NCBI GenBank assembly: GCA_004020875.1
Contig: SAPZ01000004.1
Location: forward strand, 124,001 to 188,000
Source: Mesorhizobium sp.
Lineage (GTDB): Bacteria > Pseudomonadota > Alphaproteobacteria > Rhizobiales > Rhizobiaceae
Reading direction: 5' to 3'
Length of the DNA: 64,000 nt
How positions within the stretch are numbered: the stretch's first letter is position 1; each line of letters starts with the position of its first letter. A program made the translations under genes and the position numbers. This document shows positions 11,526-20,147 of this stretch, one piece after another. The notes under the pieces are model-generated. The model ran no database searches. It had not been told where the DNA came from and worked only from the letters and a program-made list of their open reading frames with translations.

Positions 11526-13106
11526 GTGAAGCGTATTTTGCCACTTGCCTTTGTCCTCGCGCTCAGCGCGCCCGCTCTTGCCCAAACCGTCGACAGCCAG
11601 GGCGCCAAGCAGCTTTCCGACGATCTGGCGCGCTATTTCGGCAAGCAGGCGTTCGACAAGGGCGTGCTCAAGGTTTCGGTGGAGGGCGACGCCTACAAGA
11701 TCGCACTCGACATCAAAGCGCTCGTCAATGCGGTGCCGGAGCAGAAGCTCCTAAAGTTCGACATGGCGCCATATGCGCTGATGGTGAAGCCGCGCCCGGA
11801 CGGGTCGTGGGACGTCTCGTCCAATTTCTCGCAGGGCGCGTCATTCGAATTCGATGGGCCGGAAGGCCGACAGAGCATGGAATTCACGATCAAGGACGGC
11901 AAGCTGACCAGCGTCTACGATCCGGCCCTTGCGGCCTTCACCAATGCAACCAGCTCCTTTGCCGGGATGACCATGACGTCCCGCGACGCCAAGCAGCAGG
12001 CCGAGGCCTCGACCGGCGCCGGCACCGCCACCGTGACAGCGGCCAAATCCGCCAATGGCGGGGTAGACTTCACGGCGACTCAAAAAGTTTCGAACTTCGT
12101 CGAGACCATCAAAGTCAACGATCCCGACAACGGGATGAGTTTTCCGCTCACCTTGAAAACGCCGGAACTTTCCGTGGACGCTACCGGCAAGGGCGTGCGG
12201 ACCAAGCCGCTGCTCGACCTGCTTGCCTTTGCCGTGGCGAATGAGGACGAAGCCAAGCTCAAAGCGAACCAAGCTGAGCTCAAATCGCTGATGATGGCCG
12301 CGCTGCCGATCTGGCAAAGGGTCGACGGCAATTATGGCTTCAAGGATTTCATCGTGGAAAGCCCCATCGGCGAATTCGGGGCGAAGCAATTCAGCACCGC
12401 ATTCGGCATGGATGGCGTTTCCCAGAATGGCAAGGTGGATTACGCCATCAAGGCCTCCGGGTTGACGATCCCGCATCAGACCCTGCCCGAATGGACGCTG
12501 CCGCTAATGCCTACCGAGATCGACCTGAATTTTGGCGGCGCCAATATCGATCTCGATACGATGGCGAAAAAGGCGATCGAAGCCTTTGATCTCAATAAGC
12601 AACCACCGCTCTCGGATGAATTCGGCAAGGCTTTGGTCGCCGATTTCAAGGCCAAGAATCCCAAGGTCGTCATTGGGCACAGCACGGTGAAGAACGGCGA
12701 CATCGAGGTCGCGCTGGAAGGCGAGATGACATTTCCAGGCGAGAAGCCGGATGCGACCCTGACCGTCGACGTCGCCGGCTATGACAAGATCGTCGATGCC
12801 CTCAAGGCAGGAGCCAAGAGCGATGAGCAGATGGCGCAGGCCTTCCCGTTTGCGTTGGCCGTCAAGGGCTTCGGCAAGACGTTGCCGGACGGCCGGCTGG
12901 AGTGGATGATCAACACCAAGGCCGACGGGTCCGTCGCCGTCAACGGCGCGATGCTGAAGGGGCCGGATGAGGTCCAGGACAACAGCGCGGGACAGGACGG
13001 CAATTCGAGCGGCGATGACGGCGCGAACGGAATGGACGATTCCACCGGAGGTGACGGTTCGGACGGCGGCGACAACGGCAGGGCGGGCGCTAAGCTGCAG
13101 CCCTGA
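11526..13106 (+). CDS. Large secreted protein of unknown function with acidic low-complexity tail
   Basis: This 526-residue protein starts with a GTG codon, preceded by GGAGAA, and a signal peptide (KRILPLAFVLALSAPALA), so it is exported. The mature part is predicted to be mostly beta strands, with repeated segments such as GDIEVALEGEMTFPG, and could resemble DUF2125-type periplasmic proteins, but I am not sure of that family. The last 45 residues are rich in D, G, S and N with repeated GDD/DGG units, unlike the rest of the protein. No neighbour suggests a function. A TTG at 11493 could give an 11-residue extension, but then the signal peptide would not be terminal. Confidence 0.75.
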   Translation: MKRILPLAFVLALSAPALAQTVDSQGAKQLSDDLARYFGKQAFDKGVLKVSVEGDAYKIALDIKALVNAVPEQKLLKFDMAPYALMVKPRPDGSWDVSSNFSQGASFEFDGPEGRQSMEFTIKDGKLTSVYDPALAAFTNATSSFAGMTMTSRDAKQQAEASTGAGTATVTAAKSANGGVDFTATQKVSNFVETIKVNDPDNGMSFPLTLKTPELSVDATGKGVRTKPLLDLLAFAVANEDEAKLKANQAELKSLMMAALPIWQRVDGNYGFKDFIVESPIGEFGAKQFSTAFGMDGVSQNGKVDYAIKASGLTIPHQTLPEWTLPLMPTEIDLNFGGANIDLDTMAKKAIEAFDLNKQPPLSDEFGKALVADFKAKNPKVVIGHSTVKNGDIEVALEGEMTFPGEKPDATLTVDVAGYDKIVDALKAGAKSDEQMAQAFPFALAVKGFGKTLPDGRLEWMINTKADGSVAVNGAMLKGPDEVQDNSAGQDGNSSGDDGANGMDDSTGGDGSDGGDNGRAGAKLQP

Positions 13107-13127
13107 GCATTGGCCTCAGATTTCGAA

Positions 13128-13168
13128 CATGTTTTTGTCCCGAAAGCGGTTCCCATTTTCGGGACATG
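13128..13168. repeat. Rhizobial-type palindromic intergenic repeat
   Basis: This 41-bp element begins CATGTTTTTGTCCCGAAA and ends TTTTCGGGACATG, so GTCCCGAAA pairs with TTTCGGGAC around a GCGGTTCCCA centre. It sits between the convergent ends of the secreted-protein gene and the HAD-like gene. From memory, very similar units are scattered between genes in Mesorhizobium and Rhizobium. It may also act as a terminator for one or both genes. Confidence 0.7.
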
Positions 13169-13172
13169 TGCC

Positions 13173-13826
13173 CTAAAGCCCGAGCGCGGCTGCGATCTTG
13201 GGCGCCGCCTCGCGCCAGTCCTCGACCGAGACGATGTCTTGCGGCGTCGGCGGCAGGAAGGCGCGCAGCGAGTTGTCGGCCATCAGATGGAAGAGGTGCG
13301 CATCGGCCACGGAATTGCGCGCCGAGACCAGGTTCGAAGGCTGGTCGTCGACAAAGGCGACCGGCCGGCCTTTAAGGCCGCGCAGTTTGGCAATGGCCGG
13401 CCCCTTGGCCATCTCCGTCGTCAGCAGCGGATAATCGAGCCCCAGCGCATCGAGGTGCGCGCGGCGGACGGCGCGATGCTTGTGCGGCATGGCCGTCAGC
13501 AGAACGATCTCGGCGCCTTGTCCAAGCATCGCCAAGGCATCCGCCGCTCCCTCGGTGATGCTTTGCCAATCCGACTGGCTGTCGAAGAAATCGCCGAGCA
13601 GCGCCGTCACTTCCGGTTGCTCGATGAGCCTGCCGGTTGCGGTTTCGGCAATGTTGCCGGTCAGCCGGAAGGACGAGAGCGTCAGCCCGAAGCCGCGGGT
13701 TTTGAGGAAATGCGGGAAGGGCCGGACGAATTCCAGCACGACATCATCGACATCGAGCACCAGCAGCGGCCGGTCGTCGGCGGCAAGCTCTTCGATCTGC
13801 CGCGCCGTCTCGGGATCGTCGCTCAT
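13173..13826 (-). CDS. HAD-like hydrolase domain protein
   Basis: This 217-residue protein carries HAD-superfamily motifs: LDVDDVV with D25 and D27 as motif I, LLTAMPHKH as motif II, and VAFVDDQPSN as the acidic motif IV. A phosphatase role is inferred; the substrate is unknown. Its start codon overlaps the stop of the DUF3572 gene (ATGA, 13823-13826), so the two are probably translationally coupled. Confidence 0.75.
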   Translation of the reverse strand: MSDDPETARQIEELAADDRPLLVLDVDDVVLEFVRPFPHFLKTRGFGLTLSSFRLTGNIAETATGRLIEQPEVTALLGDFFDSQSDWQSITEGAADALAMLGQGAEIVLLTAMPHKHRAVRRAHLDALGLDYPLLTTEMAKGPAIAKLRGLKGRPVAFVDDQPSNLVSARNSVADAHLFHLMADNSLRAFLPPTPQDIVSVEDWREAAPKIAAALGL

Positions 13827-14125
13827 GTCGAGCGCTCGTGGTCGTCATTGCCGAGCGGGAGGGCGCGCAATGCCTTGCCGACGGCGGCCGGCGGCGTGCC
13901 GGTCTCCTCGGCGAAGCGCAGCAGCGTCGGCTCATGAGCGAGGACGAATTGCAGGACGCCGGCAAGGAAGCCGGGCTCCGCGGCGGCCTTGCGGATCGAG
14001 TTGGCCTCGATGCCGGTGATCGCCAGGAAGCGGGGCAGAAGTTCCGGATCGGCGGCGACGAAGCCCAGAGCCTTGACGGCAATGGTTTCCGCTTCCTCGC
14101 GCATTGACGCTGCGTTCGCCATCAT
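13823..14125 (-). CDS. DUF3572 family protein
   Basis: This 100-residue helical protein matches the DUF3572 pattern: an N-terminal helix with ETIAVKALGFVAADPELLPRFLA, then FLAGVLQFVLAHEPTLLRFA. Its function is unknown and it is common in Rhizobiales, usually upstream of divK as here. Two consecutive ATG codons at 14125 and 14122 could each be the start. It is transcribed away from divK, with about 230 bp of shared upstream region, and overlaps the downstream HAD-like gene by four bases. Confidence 0.8.
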   Translation of the reverse strand: MMANAASMREEAETIAVKALGFVAADPELLPRFLAITGIEANSIRKAAAEPGFLAGVLQFVLAHEPTLLRFAEETGTPPAAVGKALRALPLGNDDHERST

Positions 14126-14359
14126 TACCTTTGGAATGGTGGATTTTTGAGTCTCCTACCGCAGTAACGGCAAGCGTCGCTCGCGGCAAGCCTCCGCTCT
14201 CTCCCCTACAGCGCCCGACGGCGGAATTGGTGCAGCTTTCCAACCTCCGGTTTCCGTTTCGTCAATTATATTGGGCTAGGGTGGAAAGGGTTGGGTGCGG
14301 TCCGAAGGGGACGCATTACGACGGTCTTCGACTTCGAGGGCAGTCGGGACGGGAAATTG

Positions 14360-14731
14360 ATGGCTAAGAAGGTCATGATCGTCGAGGACAACGAGCTCAA
14401 CATGAAGCTCTTTCGGGACCTCATCGAAGCCAGTGGTTACGAGACGGTTCGCACGCGCAACGGGCTGGAGGCGCTGGATCTGGCGCGCCAGCACCGGCCG
14501 GACCTCATTTTGATGGACATCCAGCTGCCCGAAGTCTCCGGCCTGGAAGTGACCAAATGGCTGAAGGAAGACGACGAGCTGCATTCGATCCCCGTCATCG
14601 CCGTCACCGCCTTCGCAATGAAGGGCGATGAGGAGCGCATCCGCCAGGGCGGCTGCGAGGCCTATATCTCCAAGCCGATTTCGGTGCCGCGCTTCATCGA
14701 GACGATCAAATCCTATCTGGGCGATGCCTGA
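14360..14731 (+). CDS. divK: Single-domain response regulator DivK
   Basis: This 123-residue receiver domain has acidic pocket E9-D10, phosphoacceptor D53 in [11 protein letters not shown]83 and K105 (SKPIS). It has no output domain. In Caulobacter and rhizobia DivK controls cell-cycle kinases and CtrA activity. The ATG at 14360 gives the usual length; the frame is open 23 codons upstream but that part is not family-like. It is followed after 34 bp by pleD, the standard arrangement. Confidence 0.93.
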   Translation: MAKKVMIVEDNELNMKLFRDLIEASGYETVRTRNGLEALDLARQHRPDLILMDIQLPEVSGLEVTKWLKEDDELHSIPVIAVTAFAMKGDEERIRQGGCEAYISKPISVPRFIETIKSYLGDA

Positions 14732-14765
14732 TGCCCGTGACCAGCAGAACCGGAGCCTTTTTGAG

Positions 14766-16139
14766 ATGACCGCGCGGATCCTCGTCGTCGACGATATCCC
14801 CGCCAATGTGCGGCTGCTGGAGGTTCGGCTGCTTGCCGAGTATTTCGAGGTGCTGACGGCCAATAACGGCCCGGATGCGATCGAGACCTGCGAGAACGGC
14901 AAGGTCGACGTCGTGCTGCTCGACGTGATGATGCCGGGCATGGACGGGTTCGAGGTCTGCAAGCGCCTGAAGGGCGATCCGGCGACTTCGCATATACCGG
15001 TGGTCATGATCACCGCGCTAGACCAGGTCTCGGATCGGGTGCGCGGCCTCGAGGCCGGCGCCGACGATTTCCTGACCAAGCCGGTCAACGACCTGCAGCT
15101 GATGACGCGGGTGAAGAGCCTCGTCAGGCTGAAGTCGCTGACCGACGAGCTCAGGCTGCGCGCCTCGACCACGCGCAACATCGGCATCGAGGAACTTCTG
15201 AGCCGCGATTTCGCGACCGACGACGTCAAGCCGAAGGTGCTTCTCATCGACGAGCGTAGATCCTCGGTCGAACGCATCCAGAAGATGCTGCGCAACAGCG
15301 CCGAGCTCGATGTCGCGACCGATCCGAACGCAGGGTTCTTCCAGGCGGCGGAGACGCCGTATGAATGCGTGCTGATCTCGACCGCCTTCTCCGGTTTCGA
15401 TGTGCTGAGGCTCTGCTCGCAGCTGCGTTCTCTGGATCGCACCCGCTTCCTGCCGATCATGCTGCTCGCCGACGAGGGCGAGGAAGGCCGCATCCTGCGC
15501 GGCCTGGAACTTGGCATAAACGACTATCTGATCCGGCCGATCGACCAGCACGAGCTGACGGCGCGGCTGCGCACACAGGTGCGGCGCAAGCGCTACAACG
15601 ACCAATTGCGCGCCAGCGTCGCCCAGACGATCGAGATGGCCGTGATCGACGGGCTGACCGGGCTTCACAACCGGCGCTACCTCGACAGCCACCTGCAAAC
15701 CCTGTTCGATCGCGCCGCAGCGCGGCGGCGGCCGCTGTCGGTGATGATCACGGATCTCGACCGATTCAAGTCGATCAACGACACCTATGGCCATGACGGC
15801 GGCGACGATGTGCTGCGCGAATTCGCCAGGCGGCTGCGCAAGAATGTGCGAGGCATCGATCTCGCCTGCCGCTTCGGCGGCGAGGAGTTCGTCGTGGTGA
15901 TGCCGGATACCGAGGGCGCGGTCGCCGAGAAGGTGGCCGAGCGCATCCGCGCGGAGATCGCCCAGGCGCCTTTCGCCATCGGGAGCGATGGCAAGACGAT
16001 CGAGGTGACGGTCAGCGTCGGCGTGTCCTCGCTTTTGAAGGGAACCGACAGCGTCGCGGCGCTGATGAAGCGCGCTGACCTTGCGCTCTATGAGGCCAAA
16101 AGCGGCGGCCGCAACCGGGTGGTCGCCAAGGCTGCCTGA
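14766..16139 (+). CDS. pleD: Response regulator / diguanylate cyclase PleD
   Basis: This 457-residue protein has a receiver domain with D53 in VVLLDVMMPGMDG, a second degenerate receiver (about 155-280), and a C-terminal GGDEF domain with GGEEF at 371-375. The product-inhibition I-site RxxD is intact as RGID (362-365), five residues before GGEEF. It makes c-di-GMP on phosphorylation and directs polar development in Caulobacter. The start chosen, MTARILVVDD, matches PleD. It forms an operon with divK. Confidence 0.95.
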   Translation: MTARILVVDDIPANVRLLEVRLLAEYFEVLTANNGPDAIETCENGKVDVVLLDVMMPGMDGFEVCKRLKGDPATSHIPVVMITALDQVSDRVRGLEAGADDFLTKPVNDLQLMTRVKSLVRLKSLTDELRLRASTTRNIGIEELLSRDFATDDVKPKVLLIDERRSSVERIQKMLRNSAELDVATDPNAGFFQAAETPYECVLISTAFSGFDVLRLCSQLRSLDRTRFLPIMLLADEGEEGRILRGLELGINDYLIRPIDQHELTARLRTQVRRKRYNDQLRASVAQTIEMAVIDGLTGLHNRRYLDSHLQTLFDRAAARRRPLSVMITDLDRFKSINDTYGHDGGDDVLREFARRLRKNVRGIDLACRFGGEEFVVVMPDTEGAVAEKVAERIRAEIAQAPFAIGSDGKTIEVTVSVGVSSLLKGTDSVAALMKRADLALYEAKSGGRNRVVAKAA

Positions 16140-16868
16140 AGCGCCTCGCCATCTTCCAGACCCGCTGTTTATGCTCTAGATTTAGATTTTGCGCATGTTC
16201 GCGCTCCAGCGGCATGCCTGCAGAAGGCGCCAATTCGCGGCCGTACCCACAAGGTTACGAATTTACCTTAACCCAAGCGATTCGAGAGCGGTGGTTAAGA
16301 AATGGTTGATTTTTATAAGGTCTTGCGCAAATCTGCGGCGCATAGACAGAAGACGAGGCCGGCACGAGGGTAGACTAGCCGGCTCGATCCGAAAAATACC
16401 CCATGATGCTCAGGTCCGCCGCATCTCCTGGGTCCGTGGGGTCGGCCGGCCGGCGCTGGCACATAGTGGCCTCCTCGTACCGCTGCCAAACGCCGACCGG
16501 CCCCCTTTTTCCAAAGGATGACATCAGGCTCCAGCCAAATTCCGGTATTCCGGGCCCTCGGAGACTTGAAACAAAGGCAGCCATTGTCGACCGGCAATAT
16601 AAGGAATTGTCCGATCGGATCGATCGCAAGGCCGCGCGGGATCGTGCCTTGTTGCTGCTGAGCGGCATTTCGGCTGGTAGGAGCCGGGCGGCGTCCCTCC
16701 CTCTCAGAGCGCGCGACATCAACCGAGCGCTTCAACCCAAACCAACCGGCCTGCTCCGGAACAGGCAGCCCGCGATGTCGGATCACTGACATTGCGGCGC
16801 TGAAGCCAGTCGCCGTCGAGATGTGGGTGACACTGGAAAATCTAGGTTTTTCCAATCAGGCTAATTTT
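16140..16868. other. Intergenic region, no convincing gene
   Basis: About 730 bp between pleD and the FixK-type promoter. It has lower GC and several short open frames on both strands (for example 16403-16789 on the plus strand and 16375-16722 on the minus strand), none with a recognisable domain or a good ribosome site. A GGCCGGCC palindrome lies near 16444. I could not assign a function; a decayed gene or a small RNA is possible. Confidence 0.5.
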
Positions 16869-16909
16869 TTGATCCGCGTCAATAAACGGCGGGCCTGTCT
16901 CTCTATAAT
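16869..16909 (+). promoter_or_regulatory. FixK/FNR-type promoter
   Basis: TTGATCCGCGTCAA at 16869-16882 fits the TTGA(T/C)-N4-(A/G)TCAA box bound by FNR/FixK proteins. A perfect TATAAT -10 hexamer lies at 16904-16909 with no good -35. Assuming a start at about 16916-16917, the box is centred near -41, the class II activator position. The start codon of the downstream membrane protein is about 46 bp further on, with an AAGGAG ribosome site. Low-oxygen induction is inferred. Confidence 0.65.
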
Positions 16910-16962
16910 AGCGGACTAAATTAGAAAGCAAAAATAGAAAGGATGGGGGAAGGAGAAAATCG

Positions 16963-17604
16963 ATGGAGATCACCACTCGCGATTTAATGACGGTTTTGCA
17001 TGGAATGGGTTTCGGTGCCCTTTTCATGCTCGCATTTTCCGGCGCGATTGCCGGTCTCTATAGAATGTCAGCCCCCGGAGCGCCGCCAATGAGCACGAGG
17101 GAGCAGTCGTTGCTCAACTTCTGGCTTATTGCGATGGTGGTTCTCTCCTGGCTCACGGTGTTCTCTGGCGCCTATGGCGTCTATCCATGGTACCGCGCCG
17201 TTCCGCCGGCCGGGGTAACGGATCTATCGAACTATCCGCGCAGCCTTCTCCTGTCGAGCCCGAGAACATCTGAGTGGCACTCCCTCGGCATGGAGTGGAA
17301 AGAGCATGTCGCTTGGCTGGCGCCAATCGCAATGACCATGGTGGCCTATGTAACCATGAAATACGGACGCGCGATCATTCAGCACAGGAACATGCGCATC
17401 TCGGTCCTGGCTTTCGCGGTCGCTGCGTTTGTCGCGACGGGTGCAGCTGGTGCTTTGGGCGCGTTCCTCAACAAATATGCCCCCGTCCGCGGCGGCCAAT
17501 CGATCGTGTTGATACAGGGAGAGCAGCCGGAAGGTGGCCAAACCCCAACCCAAACACCTGGAGTGCAGCCACAGCCCGCGCAGCCAAAAGGAGAACAGCC
17601 ATGA
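16963..17604 (+). CDS. Four-span membrane protein of unknown function
   Basis: This 213-residue protein has four hydrophobic segments at about 11-32, 51-72, 115-132 and 146-168, and a proline/glutamine-rich C-terminal tail of about 35 residues. Histidines H13 (first segment) and H115 (start of the third) could bind heme or metal, but this is only suggestive. I do not recognise the family. It has a strong AAGGAG ribosome site and its stop overlaps the next start (ATGA). The upstream FixK/FNR box suggests a role under low oxygen, for example in respiration or nitric-oxide metabolism. Confidence 0.7.
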   Translation: MEITTRDLMTVLHGMGFGALFMLAFSGAIAGLYRMSAPGAPPMSTREQSLLNFWLIAMVVLSWLTVFSGAYGVYPWYRAVPPAGVTDLSNYPRSLLLSSPRTSEWHSLGMEWKEHVAWLAPIAMTMVAYVTMKYGRAIIQHRNMRISVLAFAVAAFVATGAAGALGAFLNKYAPVRGGQSIVLIQGEQPEGGQTPTQTPGVQPQPAQPKGEQP

Positions 17605-17972
17605 CCATCTCGCAGAAGCCGGTCGTCGGCCAACCCGTTGAAGCGATCCCCGAAACCATACCCAATGGTCCTGGCGCGGCGGCCATTCTCGCAGCAGGCA
17701 TTGGTTGCGCTGCCATAGGCATCCTGGCTCTCGCCGGCGACGCCTCGAAAGCCATCAACGGGTTGCTGAACTTCTACAAACCGTCGGGTGCTCTCTCCGG
17801 CGTAACGACCGTTGCTATTATTATCTGGCTTGCGGCGTGGTTCATCCTCGCCCGTCGTTGGGGAAACAAGACGGTGGCAATGAGCAGGGTTAATATCGGG
17901 GCTTTTGCGCTGCTCCTCGTCGGCGTGCTTCTCACTTTCCCGCCGTTCATGGATCTGCTGCAGGGGAAGTAG
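17601..17972 (+). CDS. Three-span membrane protein, partner of the preceding gene
   Basis: This 123-residue protein begins at the ATG overlapping the upstream stop codon (ATGA at 17601-17604), so translation is coupled. It has hydrophobic segments at about 24-43, 64-82 and 95-112, with the motif PNGPGAAAILAAGIGC before the first. It ends TFPPFMDLLQGK. Its function is unknown. Co-translation with the previous gene suggests that the two form a complex in the inner membrane. Confidence 0.7.
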   Translation: MTISQKPVVGQPVEAIPETIPNGPGAAAILAAGIGCAAIGILALAGDASKAINGLLNFYKPSGALSGVTTVAIIIWLAAWFILARRWGNKTVAMSRVNIGAFALLLVGVLLTFPPFMDLLQGK

Positions 17973-18021
17973 GGACCAACCCAGCGGTTACGTGCTTCGG
18001 TTGTCGCGAATCGCCAACACC

Positions 18022-18055
18022 ACCAAACAAAAACGCCGCCCCATGGGGCGGCGTT
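18022..18055 (-). terminator. Rho-independent terminator of rpmG
   Basis: The palindrome CGCCGCCCC-AT-GGGGCGGCG (stem 18032-18055 including flanking AA/TT) is followed on the minus strand by TTTTTGTTT. It lies 22 bp after the rpmG stop codon and fits a strong intrinsic terminator for that strand. Confidence 0.85.
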
Positions 18056-18076
18056 CGGCATTTCGGGACAACCAAA

Positions 18077-18244
18077 TTACTTGATCTTGGTTTCCTTGAA
18101 CTCGACATGCTTCTTGGCGACCGGATCGTACTTGCGGAACGAGAGCTTGTCCGTCTTGGTACGGCTGTTCTTGCTGGTCACGTAGAAGAACCCGGTGTCG
18201 GCGGTCGACAGAAGCTTGATCTTGATGTTTGCGGCTTTGGCCAT
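18077..18244 (-). CDS. rpmG: 50S ribosomal protein L33
   Basis: This 55-residue protein starts [15 protein letters not shown] and ends VEFKETKIK, with [16 protein letters not shown] in the middle. It is a component of the large ribosomal subunit. It lacks the four zinc-binding cysteines, so it is the zinc-independent (C-minus) form. It is the last gene of the minus-strand group that starts at topA, and a strong terminator follows it. Confidence 0.97.
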   Translation of the reverse strand: MAKAANIKIKLLSTADTGFFYVTSKNSRTKTDKLSFRKYDPVAKKHVEFKETKIK

Positions 18245-18399
18245 GATGTTCGTCCGTTAATGTTCGTGGAGTTTTGGCCGCTGGAGCACGGGAAAACACC
18301 CGGACGCGGGAAACTTGGCGCGACACATAAAGAACGCGCCCGGAAAGTCAAGCCCGGACGCCTTTTTCGCCTATTTTCGGCATGGCCGATTTCACCGCT

Positions 18400-18858
18400 T
18401 CAAACGCTATGCTCGATCAACTGCCCCTTCCTTTGCCAGTCGCCCGTCGCGTTCCACCAGCGGTTCGGATTGGCGCGGTCGTCGAGGCCCTTGGAGCGGC
18501 TGGCGAGCAGCGGCTGAATGCGGATGACGGGCTCCTGATAGGAATGAGCCTGGAAAATCGCCTCGACGACACGGGCGGCGAGCGCCTGGTCGTCGGCGAT
18601 CTCGAACGACACTTCGACGGTGCCGGGCCGCCGGCGCAGTTCCGTCTCGGGGCCGGCGGCGGCGCCCTCAATCGGCCGGTAGCGCTCGATGCCTTGCGCC
18701 GACTGATAGGCGTTGCTGTCATATTTGCCCATGCGCAGTGGCGTGATCGCCACCACCGCCTCCATGATGCGCTCGACATCGGCGGCTGGCGCCTGGAATG
18801 TGACGAGCAGAAGCAGTTCCATCCTGAGGGATTTGGTTTCAAAGCCACTGTCGATCAT
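18400..18858 (-). CDS. YqfO/CutA-like (PII-fold) domain protein
   Basis: This 152-residue protein has a core starting MELLLLVTFQAPAADVERIMEAV and later AYQSAQGIERYRPIEG and EVSFEIADDQALAARVVEAIFQAHSYQEPVIRI. The pattern resembles the small ferredoxin-fold domain inserted in Nif3/YqfO proteins and in stand-alone relatives. Its function is unknown. The start at 18858 is taken; an internal ATG at MELLLL would shorten the protein by 12 residues. It lies between the MFS gene and rpmG on the same strand. Confidence 0.6.
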   Translation of the reverse strand: MIDSGFETKSLRMELLLLVTFQAPAADVERIMEAVVAITPLRMGKYDSNAYQSAQGIERYRPIEGAAAGPETELRRRPGTVEVSFEIADDQALAARVVEAIFQAHSYQEPVIRIQPLLASRSKGLDDRANPNRWWNATGDWQRKGQLIEHSV

Positions 18859-18951
18859 CGCAATTCTCCTGCCTGGCGTTGGAGGCAGGGTATAGCAGGG
18901 GTACTGCTGACACGGTGATGTCAGCAGACCCGGTGCCGGCGGCGTCGGCCG

Positions 18952-20127
18952 CTAGATGATCTTGCGCACCAGCCTGACCAGGACCAGAAGCATGTAGGCG
19001 GCGAAGAAGATCGCCAGCGACCAGCCGAAGCCCGAGGGGCCGAAGGCGTCCATTCCGATGCCGATCGCCTGCGGGCCAATCACCATGCCCACACCATAGC
19101 AAAGCACGAAAGCTGCGTTGGCCGAGGCCAGCTCATGGCCGGAAAGCTGGGAGCCGAGATGGGCAAGGCCGATCGTGTACATGGCCGCGACCACGCCGCC
19201 CCAGACGAACAGAAGGGCCGCCATCAGATGCCAGTTCTGCGCGAAGAACGGCATGAAGACGGTGCCGACCAGTCCGACGGTGGCGCAGGCCAGAAGCAGG
19301 TAGCGGCGGTCCGAGACACGGTCGCTGATCATGCCGATCGGGATCTGCAGAAGCACGTTGCCGAGCCCGATCATCGTCAGCAGGAGCGCGGCGTCTGCCT
19401 CCGAATAGCCGATCCGGCTGCCATAGACGGGGAACAGCGAGAAACCGCCGGTCTCGACCGCGCCGAAGACAAGAACGGCGAAGGTCGCGGTCGGCACCAG
19501 CCAGATGTAGCGCAGGAAATGGCTGGTCTCGCTTTCAGCGACGATGGTCGGGCTCTCGTTGCGGGCCGCAAGCACCGGAATGGCGGCAAGCGTCACCAGC
19601 GCTATGGTGACGCCAAATGGCAGGAAGCCCGAACTGCCGAGATGGGCGAACAGCCAGGGTCCGGCGGCAAAGCCGAGCGACAAAACGGTAGCGTAGATGC
19701 CAAGCACAAGGCCGCGGCGGCTGGGCGGGGCGGAGGTGCTGATCCAGAACTCCGACAGGATGAACAGCACCGTCAGCGAGATATGCAGGGCGACGCGGAG
19801 CGGGAACCACATCCAGAAATCCGGCGCGAAATGGAAGCCGACGAAGGCGAGCGCGCCGATGGCAATCATCAACAGCATGGTCCAGGCGACGCCAAGCCGC
19901 ATCGCAAGCGGCGTGGCCAGGGGCGCGCCGGCGATCGAGGCGAGGCCGGCGACAGCCGTGTTGAGGCCGATCATCGAAGCGGAATGGCCGCGGCTTTCCA
20001 GAATGACGCTGAGCAGCGGCATGCCAAGGCCGATGGCGATGCCGACGACGCTGATCGAGGAGATCGCCGCGACCATCGGCAGCCAATGTACGCGTTCGTC
20101 GCCCTGTTGTTGGGTATCGACCGTCAT
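18952..20127 (-). CDS. MFS transporter, YcaD-like
   Basis: This is a 391-residue inner-membrane protein with about 12 hydrophobic segments and MFS loop motifs such as GMISDRVSDRRYLLL between halves. It resembles the YcaD/COG0477 group; the substrate is unknown. It lies 20 bp downstream of the Nudix gene on the same strand, with 93 bp before the YqfO-like gene, in a group conserved in rhizobia. Confidence 0.85.
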   Translation of the reverse strand: MTVDTQQQGDERVHWLPMVAAISSISVVGIAIGLGMPLLSVILESRGHSASMIGLNTAVAGLASIAGAPLATPLAMRLGVAWTMLLMIAIGALAFVGFHFAPDFWMWFPLRVALHISLTVLFILSEFWISTSAPPSRRGLVLGIYATVLSLGFAAGPWLFAHLGSSGFLPFGVTIALVTLAAIPVLAARNESPTIVAESETSHFLRYIWLVPTATFAVLVFGAVETGGFSLFPVYGSRIGYSEADAALLLTMIGLGNVLLQIPIGMISDRVSDRRYLLLACATVGLVGTVFMPFFAQNWHLMAALLFVWGGVVAAMYTIGLAHLGSQLSGHELASANAAFVLCYGVGMVIGPQAIGIGMDAFGPSGFGWSLAIFFAAYMLLVLVRLVRKII

Positions 20128-20147
20128 GGGATCAAAATGCTCTGCTT

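Noticed and set aside
16313..16855. 180-residue minus-strand frame in the gap after pleD
   Set aside because: It has no ribosome site or domain; residue composition looks like noncoding sequence. It competes with an equally weak frame on the plus strand.
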